This document shows positions 58,087 through 64,000 of a DNA stretch of 64,000 bases, in pieces; position 1 is the first letter of the stretch; each line of letters starts with the position of its first letter. A program made the position numbers and the translations under genes. The DNA comes from Dysgonomonadaceae bacterium zrk40. GTDB taxonomy: Bacteria > Bacteroidota > Bacteroidia > Bacteroidales > Dysgonomonadaceae. The notes below the pieces were generated by a model that was given only the letters and a program-made list of their open reading frames with translations, ran no database searches and was not told the DNA's origin. The stretch spans positions 434,001 through 498,000 of the forward strand of contig CP070276.1 of assembly GCA_016916535.1 (NCBI GenBank), written 5' to 3'.

Positions 58087-58143
58087 TCTGAAGTCTTCCA
58101 GAAGTAGAATAGAAATGACTAGAATATCAATATTGCGGATCAT
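58081..58143 (-). CDS. Branched-chain amino acid leader peptide of the ilv-leu operon
   Basis: A 20-codon reading frame, ATG at 58143 to TGA at 58081-58083. Ten residues are branched-chain (five Ile, four Leu, one Val), including the run ILVISILLL at codons 7-15. Codons include CTA twice and CTT, which look uncommon beside the CTG/CTC preference of nearby genes. It is followed by the antiterminator/terminator structures and lies about 30 nt after the predicted transcription start. This is the hallmark of ribosome-mediated attenuation: stalling on Ile, Leu or Val codons lets the antiterminator form. It is too short for standard gene calling. Confidence 0.85.
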   Translation of the reverse strand: MIRNIDILVISILLLEDFRG

Positions 58144-58176
58144 ACGACAGTTTCAATTTTTCTTGTTTGATGGTTG

Positions 58177-58207
58177 CAAAGTAAAGCCAAATAAATGAAC
58201 CGGCAAA
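58177..58207 (-). promoter_or_regulatory. Promoter of the ilv-leu operon
   Basis: On the minus strand TTTG (58204-58207), 19 nt, then TTACTTTG (58177-58184), which is one mismatch from TAnnTTTG. The spacing is that reported for Bacteroidota promoters. Transcription should start near 58170, leaving the leader peptide start about 30 nt downstream. A palindrome (58205-58224) overlaps the -33 element. Confidence 0.72.
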
Positions 58208-58224
58208 ATATTTCGTAATATTTT
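58205..58224. repeat. Palindrome over the ilv-leu -33 element
   Basis: AAAATATT, TCGT, AATATTTT: a perfect 8-bp inverted repeat. Its position over the -33 box would suit an operator, but AT-rich DNA often gives such matches. The rest of 58225-58383 is AT-rich and shows nothing else. Confidence 0.45.
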
Positions 58225-58383
58225 TTGCTTTTTTGTTTACACTTCGACAACCTTAGCCCTCTTTTTCTTTTCATTTAACACAATTAACAGCTATAACACT
58301 ACACAAAATCAATCCATTAAACTTCCTCACAACATTTTAGGCAACAAAGAGGACAAAGGCGGGGAATTTCCTCAAAAATGGTT

Positions 58384-58391
58384 TATTTTTG
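58384..58391 (+). promoter_or_regulatory. Promoter -7 box for pabB
   Basis: TATTTTTG, exact TAnnTTTG match, ending 4 bp before the ATG at 58396, so the transcript would be nearly leaderless. Confidence 0.55.
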
Positions 58392-58395
58392 CACC

Positions 58396-59376
58396 ATGTT
58401 CTACAAGAGGGATGTGATCAGGCAAAAAATGAACGAAGCAGGGCGGGCAGGAAGTCCTTTTCTCTTCGGTGTGACGTTCGAGGGAGAGGAGGGATTCTTT
58501 CTCCCCCATCCACTGTCGCAGCAGGAGGTGCTGTTCGATATCGACGGGCAGGGCAACGCTCCCACCTTCCCGGATCGTATGCCCTCATTTCGCTTTGAGG
58601 CGGAGCCGGAACCGTTTACAACCTACCAAAAACGGTTTGAGACGGTGATGCATGGTCTGCGCCGCGGCGACAGCTATCTCACCAACCTCACCATCAGCAC
58701 ACCACTGCGAACGTCACTCACCCTTGAGGAAGTCTTCCTCCACAGCAAGGCCCGCTACCGCCTACTGATTCCCGGCAGCTTTGTTTGCTTTTCTCCCGAG
58801 TGCTTCGTCACCCTGAAGGAGGGACGCATCGCCACCTTCCCGATGAAGGGCACCATCGATGCCTCGCGGCCCGGTGCAGGGGAGATCATCCTGAGCGACC
58901 CCAAGGAGAGAGCGGAGCATAATACCACCGTCGACCTGCTGCGCAACGACCTGAGTTGTGTGGCCACCGAAGTCAACGTGAAACGCTTCCGCTACCTGGA
59001 TAGGGTGCAAACAAGCAAGGGTGAGATCCTACAGGTGAGCTCCGAGATTGAAGGCACCCTCCCGGATCGTTATCGGGAACAACTGGGCAGCCTCCTCTTC
59101 AAGCTGCTACCGGCCGGCTCCGTGTCGGGGGCACCCAAGGAGGCGACCCTACGACTGATTGGTGCGGCTGAAGGGGAGCCCCGCGGCTATTACTGCGGCG
59201 TGGCGGGCTACTACGACGGCGAATCACTCAACACCTTTGTGATGATACGCTTTATCGAAGAACGGGGAGTGCAACATTTCTTCCGCAGTGGCGGGGGCAT
59301 CACCGCCCAAAGCGACAGCCGGAGTGAATATGACGAAGCGATACAGAAAGTTTATTTACCCTTTCAATCCTCCTGA
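58396..59376 (+). CDS. pabB: Aminodeoxychorismate synthase component I
   Basis: Converts chorismate (with ammonia or glutamine via PabA) to 4-amino-4-deoxychorismate for folate. The 326-residue protein is the chorismate-binding domain: GDSYLTNLTISTPL (about 90-103), SPECFVTLKEGRIATFPMKGTIDA (about 128-151), AEHNTTVDLLRNDLSCVA (about 168-185), and PAGSVSGAPKEATLRLI plus GYYCGVAGYYDGESLNTFVMIR. It is much shorter than the 450-residue enterobacterial PabB, lacking most of the N-terminal portion, as in Bacteroidales. Start at ATG 58396; 58429 is possible. pabC follows after 4 bp. Confidence 0.9.
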   Translation: MFYKRDVIRQKMNEAGRAGSPFLFGVTFEGEEGFFLPHPLSQQEVLFDIDGQGNAPTFPDRMPSFRFEAEPEPFTTYQKRFETVMHGLRRGDSYLTNLTISTPLRTSLTLEEVFLHSKARYRLLIPGSFVCFSPECFVTLKEGRIATFPMKGTIDASRPGAGEIILSDPKERAEHNTTVDLLRNDLSCVATEVNVKRFRYLDRVQTSKGEILQVSSEIEGTLPDRYREQLGSLLFKLLPAGSVSGAPKEATLRLIGAAEGEPRGYYCGVAGYYDGESLNTFVMIRFIEERGVQHFFRSGGGITAQSDSRSEYDEAIQKVYLPFQSS

Positions 59377-59380
59377 CACT

Positions 59381-59968
59381 ATGTTCCTCGAATCGATCTG
59401 TATCAACGACGGCCAGCCCGAGAATCTGGAGGCACACATCGAACGGATGCGCCTCACCGCCCTGCACCACGGCTTCAGATTACCGGAGCTGCCCGGCATC
59501 TCATCAATACTGCCAAGCCACCTCACCCACGGCAAAGTGAAATGGCGCATCCTTTACCGGGAGGAGATCGAGACCATGGAGTTTCTGCCCTACCAACCCA
59601 AAAAGGTGCAATCGCTCCGCCTGGTGGAGGGAGATCCAGATTATGCATTCAAGTATGCCGACCGGTCAGCTTTAGAGGAAATGTTGAAACAGAAAGGAGA
59701 TTGTGATGATATCTTGATCGTCCGCGACGGGCTGATCACCGACACATCTTACAGCAATGTGGTGTTGCAGCAGGGAGAGCATTTTTACACGCCCAATAGT
59801 TATCTGCTCAACGGCACCCGCCGGCAGCAACTGCTTCGGAGCGGGAGAATCAAAGAAAGAGAGATTCGGGCAACCGATCTGCAGCGATACGACCGCCTCC
59901 TGCAGATCAACGCCCTGCTTGAGATTGGTGAGACACCCTCAATCGCCATCCATCACATTCACTGGTAA
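59381..59968 (+). CDS. pabC: Aminodeoxychorismate lyase-like PLP enzyme (class IV aminotransferase fold)
   Basis: Probably removes pyruvate from aminodeoxychorismate to give 4-aminobenzoate. The 195-residue protein is a short fold-type IV PLP protein: FLESICINDGQPENLEAHIERM, a KYADRSALEEML segment with the candidate PLP lysine (about 88), DILIVRDGLITDTSYSNVVLQ (about 108-128) and YLLNGTRRQQLL. It is below the 260-290 residues of typical PabC. Pairing with pabB supports the role. Start at ATG 59381, four bases after the pabB stop; an overlapping start at 59330 is less likely. Confidence 0.8.
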   Translation: MFLESICINDGQPENLEAHIERMRLTALHHGFRLPELPGISSILPSHLTHGKVKWRILYREEIETMEFLPYQPKKVQSLRLVEGDPDYAFKYADRSALEEMLKQKGDCDDILIVRDGLITDTSYSNVVLQQGEHFYTPNSYLLNGTRRQQLLRSGRIKEREIRATDLQRYDRLLQINALLEIGETPSIAIHHIHW

Positions 59969-59973
59969 TGAAA

Positions 59974-60006
59974 AAACGGTACCCCCTTTCGGGAGCACCG
60001 TTTCTT
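59974..60006. terminator. Bidirectional terminator between pabC and nqrF
   Basis: AAACGGT and ACCGTTT form the outer stem, CCC/GGG the inner, around TTTC, with T-rich sequence on the plus side and TTTTTTC on the minus side. It can end pabC and, about 80 bp past nqrF, the nqr operon. Confidence 0.8.
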
Positions 60007-60058
60007 TCTATATATTCACAGCCTTACTGCTGCACTTTTCAAACTTCCATTTCTAAAA

Positions 60059-60079
60059 ACTGATCAATGACTACTGATC
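60059..60079. repeat. Three-unit 7-bp repeat after nqrF
   Basis: ACTGATC, AATGACT, ACTGATC in period 7, just past the nqrF stop. Same family as the other heptamer series. Confidence 0.6.
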
Positions 60080-60086
60080 ACTTTCA

Positions 60087-61361
60087 TTATCCGAAATCAT
60101 CGAACATGATCATCTCAGGCGGCACGCCCAGATCGTCCAGCATACGCTGTACGGCGGCAGCCATCGGGCCGGGACCGCACATGTAGTACTCGATATCTTC
60201 TGGTGCGTCGTGATCCTTCAGGTAGGTATCGTGAATCACCTGGTGCACGAAGCCCGGGGTGTACTTCACACCGGCGGCATCGGCTGCCGGGTCGGGACGG
60301 TCTAGTGCCAGGTGGAACGAGAAGTTGGGGAACTCGCGTTCCAGTTCGTAGAAATCTTCAAGGTAGAAGGCTTCCACCAGTGCACGGGCACCGTAGAAGT
60401 AGGACATCTTCCGGTCTGTAATTTTGAGCGTCTTGGTCAGGTGCATGATCTGTGCACGGAGCGGCGCCATACCGGCACCACCACCCACCCAGAGCATCTC
60501 TCTCTTGCTGTCGAGGATGGGGTGAAATTCACCATAGGGACCCGATATCATCACCTTGTCGCCCGGCTTCAGGCTGAAGATGTAGGAGGATACGATCCCC
60601 GGGTTCACATTCATCCAGCTGCCCTTGGCACGGTCGAATGGTGGAGTGGCCACACGCACGTTAAGCATGATGACGTTCCCCTCGGCGGGATAATTGGCCA
60701 TGGAGTAGGCACGTACCGTGTCTTCCTCGTTCTTCGCCGTCAGATCCCACATCTTGAACTTATCCCAGTCGCCCTTGTACTCTTCATCGATATCGAAATC
60801 GGAATATCTGATCTGGTCATATTTGGGTACCCTGATCTGGCTGTAGGAGCCGGGCTTGAAATTGAGCTTCTCTCCTTCGGGCAGCTTCACCACAAACTCT
60901 TTGATGAACGAGGCCACGTTCTTGTTGGAGATCACCTCACACTCCCACTCCTTAATGCCGAAGACCTCTTCAGGGATAACGATGGACAGATCTTCCTTCA
61001 CCTTCACCTGACAGCTCAGGCGCCAGTTGTTCAGCTGCTCCTTGCGACTGAAATGTCCCTTCTCGGTAGGAAGGATCTCACCACCACCTTCTATTATGCG
61101 ACAGCGGCACTCGCCACAGGTGCCACCACCACCGCAGGCAGAAGAGAGATAGATGTCCTGCGACTGCAGGGTGTTGAGCAGTGTGCTGCCCATCGGCACC
61201 TCCAACTCTTTATCTTCATTCACGGTGATCTTGACATTGCCCGAGGGCATCAGCTTAGCCTTTGCTACCAGGATGATCACTACCAGGACCAGAATGACCA
61301 GCAGGAATACGATGACACTCGCCCATATGGTCAGTCCGCCCGCACTCAATAATACATTCAT
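60087..61361 (-). CDS. nqrF: Na+-translocating NADH:quinone reductase subunit F
   Basis: Entry subunit that takes electrons from NADH. The 424-residue protein has one N-terminal transmembrane helix (about 10-34), a 2Fe-2S ferredoxin domain with CGGGGTCGECRC (about 75-86) and a later SCQVK cysteine (about 116), then an FAD domain with RAYSMANYPAEG (about 219) and an NADH domain with WVGGGAGMAPLR (about 287-298) and YYMCGPGPM (about 391). Length is slightly above the usual 407. It is the last gene of the nqr operon (nqrA-F order). Confidence 0.95.
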   Translation of the reverse strand: MNVLLSAGGLTIWASVIVFLLVILVLVVIILVAKAKLMPSGNVKITVNEDKELEVPMGSTLLNTLQSQDIYLSSACGGGGTCGECRCRIIEGGGEILPTEKGHFSRKEQLNNWRLSCQVKVKEDLSIVIPEEVFGIKEWECEVISNKNVASFIKEFVVKLPEGEKLNFKPGSYSQIRVPKYDQIRYSDFDIDEEYKGDWDKFKMWDLTAKNEEDTVRAYSMANYPAEGNVIMLNVRVATPPFDRAKGSWMNVNPGIVSSYIFSLKPGDKVMISGPYGEFHPILDSKREMLWVGGGAGMAPLRAQIMHLTKTLKITDRKMSYFYGARALVEAFYLEDFYELEREFPNFSFHLALDRPDPAADAAGVKYTPGFVHQVIHDTYLKDHDAPEDIEYYMCGPGPMAAAVQRMLDDLGVPPEMIMFDDFG

Positions 61362-61410
61362 ACTTATGTATTTTATTTTATTTCTTTACTTTGTTACTGT
61401 CTGTTGTTGT

Positions 61411-62025
61411 TTAAATATTGATCCCGGAGAAGCTCATGAAGCCGATGGCCATCAGCGCCGTCACAATAAAGGTGATACCCAACCCCTTGAGCGGTTTGGG
61501 CACGTGCGAGTATTCCAGCTTCTCGCGGATGGCAGCCAGACCCACGATAGCGAGCAGCCAGCCGATACCGGAGCCGAAGCCGTAGGCGGTTGCCATGCCG
61601 ATGTTGGCAAACTCACGTTGCTGCATGAAGAGCGATCCCCCCAGGATGGCGCAGTTCACGGCGATCAGCGGCAGGAAGATGCCGAGGGAGGCGTAGAGCG
61701 CGGGGCTGAATTTCTCGATGATCATCTCCACCAGCTGTACGATAGAGGCGATGACAGCGATGAAGATAAGCAGACTGAAGACACTCAGGTCCACAGTGGC
61801 GTACTCCTCACCCAGCCATGAAAGGGCACCGGCCTTGAGCACATGGTTTTCCAGCAGGAAGTTGACAGGCACCGTGATCACCAGTACGAAGGTGACGGCG
61901 ATACCGAGTCCCAGGGCTGTCTTCACGTTCTTCGATACCGCCAGGAAGGAGCACATCCCCAGGAAGTATGCGAATACCATGTTGTCGACGAACATCGACC
62001 GGACAATCAAACTAATTGCATCCAT
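61411..62025 (-). CDS. nqrE: Na+-NQR subunit E
   Basis: A 204-residue membrane subunit with six helices, part of the Na+ channel and iron site of Na+-NQR together with NqrD. The family features [28 protein letters not shown] (about 14-41, with the conserved cysteine of the inter-subunit iron centre near 25) and [20 protein letters not shown] (about 117-136, second cysteine near 125) are clear. RnfA is a paralogue; the operon context with nqrF, D, C and B supports NqrE. Confidence 0.94.
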   Translation of the reverse strand: MDAISLIVRSMFVDNMVFAYFLGMCSFLAVSKNVKTALGLGIAVTFVLVITVPVNFLLENHVLKAGALSWLGEEYATVDLSVFSLLIFIAVIASIVQLVEMIIEKFSPALYASLGIFLPLIAVNCAILGGSLFMQQREFANIGMATAYGFGSGIGWLLAIVGLAAIREKLEYSHVPKPLKGLGITFIVTALMAIGFMSFSGINI

Positions 62026-62050
62026 ATATATAGTTTTTTTTGTTGTTCAG

Positions 62051-62683
62051 TTAATTGGTTTCTTCCTGCAAGTCCCTGTTGCGGGCCCGGTGTACCCAGA
62101 TAATCACCGCCACCAGCATCAGCGCCATCGGTGCCAGCACCATCAGACCGTTGTTCTCGTAACCTGCGTCATACATGAGCTGGGGGATCACCTTGTATCC
62201 CAGCAGCTCACCCGAGCCGAGCAGCTCGCGGAAGAAGCCTACGGCCACCAGGATCCAGCCATAGCCGAGCCCGTTGCCGATGCCATCGAGGAAAGAGGGC
62301 CAGGGGCCGTTGCCAAGAGCAAACGCCTCGAGACGTCCCATCAGGATACAGTTGGTCACGATCAGTCCCACGAACACCGAGAGCTGCTTGTTCACATCGT
62401 AGGCGTAGGCTTTGAGCACCTCACTCACGATGGTCACCAATGAGGCAATCACCACCAGCTGCACGATGATACGGATACGGTTGGGAATGGTCTTGCGCAG
62501 TAGGGAGATGATCACATTGGCCAGTGCCATCACGATGGTCACCGCCACCGCCATCACCAGCGAGGGCTCCAGCTTGGAGGTGACCGCTAGCGCGGAACAG
62601 ATACCGAGCACCTGCACGATCACAGGGTTATTCTTATTCAAGGGACCCAGCAGGGCCGCTTTGGTTTTATTTGATAATGCCAT
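62051..62683 (-). CDS. nqrD: Na+-NQR subunit D
   Basis: A 210-residue membrane subunit with six helices. It pairs with NqrE to form the pseudo-symmetric part of the ion channel and the intramembrane iron site. Conserved segments: NNPVIVQVLGICSALAVTSKLEPSLVMA (about 18-45, cysteine near 29) and FVGLIVTNCILMGRLEAFALGNGPWPSFLDGIGNGLGYG (about 104-142, cysteine near 112). It starts 27 bp after nqrC. Confidence 0.94.
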   Translation of the reverse strand: MALSNKTKAALLGPLNKNNPVIVQVLGICSALAVTSKLEPSLVMAVAVTIVMALANVIISLLRKTIPNRIRIIVQLVVIASLVTIVSEVLKAYAYDVNKQLSVFVGLIVTNCILMGRLEAFALGNGPWPSFLDGIGNGLGYGWILVAVGFFRELLGSGELLGYKVIPQLMYDAGYENNGLMVLAPMALMLVAVIIWVHRARNRDLQEETN

Positions 62684-62710
62684 AATCTTACTCTTTTATG
62701 TCGACTGACC

Positions 62711-63439
62711 TCATTGGGCAGTGTTCAGATTCATCAAAAAGTTACTATATTGTCCCACGCTGTTGAGCAGCATCGCATCCACGCCCTTGCTGGTGATGGT
62801 CCCACCGGAGATGCCGTCCACGTAGTCACGGCCGGCAGCCGTCTGGCCCGGCTTGACCACTGCCACGGAGCGGAACTGCCCATCCTTGACCAGCTCCTTG
62901 CCGGCGAACTGCTGCCGGAAGGAGGGTGTCACAATCTCGGCACCCAGTCCCGGGGTCTCGCCCTGGTGGCCGAACTCGGCACCGTAGATGGTACTGCCGT
63001 CAGCTTCCACGGCCAGATATCCCCAGATGGGGCCCCACAATCCCGCACCATCCATCGGGATGATGTACTTCACCGAACCATCCACCTCAGCCTCATAGAC
63101 CGGCAGACCAGCAGCGCTTTTGTCGCCCAGCTCAGTGGAAAAGGCGGGGTCATCGGGGGTGGTACCCTCACTGCCCTCCACCTTCATCCCGTCGGGGGTG
63201 ATCAGGTAGGCGTTTTGTACCAGCTCATCATACTTCTGCTGTGCTTCGGCGGCAGAGGCATCAATGTTGAGCGAGCGCAGGATCTGCTGCATCTTGTCGA
63301 TGTTCACGTTGGCAGTCTGCCGGTCACTCAGGGCCTGATGTGTGAAAGCCAGCCCCAGTGCAACGATGATCACCATCACAGCTGCGTATATTATCGTGTA
63401 TCCACTGTTTTCTCTGTTCATATCGTTTGATTTATACAA
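62711..63439 (-). CDS. nqrC: Na+-NQR subunit C
   Basis: Periplasm-facing FMN subunit. The 242-residue protein has an N-terminal anchor helix (about 12-32) and an FMN-binding domain; the covalent flavin attachment site is in DGISGGTITSKGVDAML (SGGT in place of the more common SGAT, threonine near 214). Segment GLWGPIWGYLAVEADGSTIYGAEFGHQGETPGLGAEI (about 131-167) is typical. The threonine needed for the FMN bond is present. Confidence 0.94.
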   Translation of the reverse strand: MYKSNDMNRENSGYTIIYAAVMVIIVALGLAFTHQALSDRQTANVNIDKMQQILRSLNIDASAAEAQQKYDELVQNAYLITPDGMKVEGSEGTTPDDPAFSTELGDKSAAGLPVYEAEVDGSVKYIIPMDGAGLWGPIWGYLAVEADGSTIYGAEFGHQGETPGLGAEIVTPSFRQQFAGKELVKDGQFRSVAVVKPGQTAAGRDYVDGISGGTITSKGVDAMLLNSVGQYSNFLMNLNTAQ

Positions 63440-63465
63440 TCGTGATGCTTATTCTGTTTCAGTCA

Positions 63466-64000
63466 TTAACCTTTCAATGATGCTGTTGCACGCTTCACAC
63501 GCCATTTGATGTTGGCATCGATCACGTAGAAGTCGATGAGCGGTGCAAAGGCGTTGATCAGCAGGATCGCCAGCATCATCCCCTCCGGGTAGCCGGGGTT
63601 GAAGACACGGATGGCAACCGCTACCATCCCAATCAGGAATCCGTAGATCCACTTCCCTTTCTCAGTGCGGGCCGATGTCACCGGGTCGGTGGCCATGAAG
63701 ACGGCACCAAAGGCGAAGCCGCCCAGCAGGAAGTGATAGTAGAAGGGCATCTCCATCATGGCATTCTGTGCAAAAGCATTTACCAGCAGGACACTCACTG
63801 CACCGCCCACGAAGACGGAGAGCATGGTTTTCCAGCTGCCCACGCCGGTGGCGATCAGGATTAGCGCACCCAGGAGGATGGCGAAGGTGGATACCTCACC
63901 CACCGATCCGGGGATGAATCCGAAGAACATGTCACTGATGGAAAGTGGATTGCCGGTGATACCCTGGAAGGTGAACTCACCAAAGCTGCCCGCATCGGTG
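63466..64000 (-). CDS. nqrB: Na+-NQR subunit B, C-terminal part
   Basis: The frame is open to the right edge, so only the C-terminal 178 or so residues are visible. NqrB is the large membrane subunit that carries a covalent FMN and riboflavin and binds quinone. Visible pieces are FGEFTFQGITGNPLSISDMFFGFIPGSVGEVST, several helices, and MATDPVTSARTEKGKWIYGFLIGMVAVAIRVFNPGYPEGMM. The FMN-attachment site should be outside the window. It ends 26 bp before nqrC. Confidence 0.94.
   Translation of the reverse strand, partial: TDAGSFGEFTFQGITGNPLSISDMFFGFIPGSVGEVSTFAILLGALILIATGVGSWKTMLSVFVGGAVSVLLVNAFAQNAMMEMPFYYHFLLGGFAFGAVFMATDPVTSARTEKGKWIYGFLIGMVAVAIRVFNPGYPEGMMLAILLINAFAPLIDFYVIDANIKWRVKRATASLKG

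Noticed and set aside
60312-61352. Long open frame (346 codons) opposite nqrF
   Set aside because: Antisense shadow of nqrF.
62711-63439. SGGT instead of SGAT at the NqrC flavin site as a loss of function
   Set aside because: The attachment threonine is intact and a glycine for alanine change before it is conservative; likely normal for the group.

Overview
The window looks like a chromosomal segment of a member of the Bacteroidales (Bacteroidota), perhaps near Dysgonomonadaceae/Porphyromonadaceae; the family is a guess. The evidence is the gene content (SufE, PASTA-rluD-ddl order, NigD-like lipoprotein, DUF1599/DoxX-tpiA-SPOR-folE block, DUF2723, DUF4837, Na+-NQR), the near absence of Shine-Dalgarno sequences, and about fifteen matches to the Bacteroidota promoter -7 box TAnnTTTG just upstream of genes. 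Coding GC is clearly above 50 percent; the two insertion sequences and one lipoprotein gene are more AT-rich.

Layout: (1) 1-2019, proline genes proA (cut by the left edge), proB, proC. (2) 2027-7992, minus-strand run gyrB, ldcA-like, K+/H+ antiporter, M28 peptidase, sufE. (3) 8195-9361, Dabb protein, rpsT and tRNA-Glu on minus, rpmH on plus. (4) 9362-14323, a palindromic spacer, then PASTA protein, rluD, ddl, acyltransferase, NigD-like lipoprotein. (5) 14307-17157, periplasmic double TonB_C protein and typA. (6) 17243-22493, conserved minus run DUF1599, DoxX-like, tpiA, SPOR, folE, split by an intact IS4-type insertion sequence. (7) 22635-31218, M23/LysM peptidase, ndk, giant DUF2723 membrane protein, polysaccharide deacetylase, outer-membrane beta-barrel receptor. 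(8) 31496-37995, MacAB/TolC-type efflux operon ending in a DUF2807 protein. (9) 38292-42202, an accessory patch: AT-rich thioredoxin lipoprotein, esterase, and a frameshifted IS4 transposase. (10) 42675-45912, rlmN, DUF4837 lipoprotein, pdxA. (11) 46012-58143, a nine-gene minus-strand ilv-leu operon (leuA, leuC, leuD, leuA-like, leuB, ilvD, ilvB, ilvN, ilvC). (12) 58396-59968, pabB and pabC. (13) 60087-64000, nqrF, E, D, C and part of nqrB.

The most interesting find is upstream of leuA. A 20-codon leader peptide with ten branched-chain residues (including the run ILVISILLL) is followed by a perfect terminator hairpin and a U-tract. The region of its stop codon can pair 8 of 8 with the first arm of that terminator. 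This is a complete ribosome-mediated attenuator, with a promoter matching TTTG-N19-TTACTTTG. The operon holds everything needed from pyruvate to ketoisovalerate and ketoisocaproate, plus a second LeuA-like enzyme that may be a citramalate synthase. No ilvA is present in the window.

Other unexplained structure: spacers built of exact 7-bp period repeats, concentrated in the ilv-leu operon and the efflux operon; an 11-bp tandem repeat beside a perfect hairpin upstream of rlmN; and a large nested palindrome downstream of rpmH. No CRISPR array, prophage or secretion island was seen.
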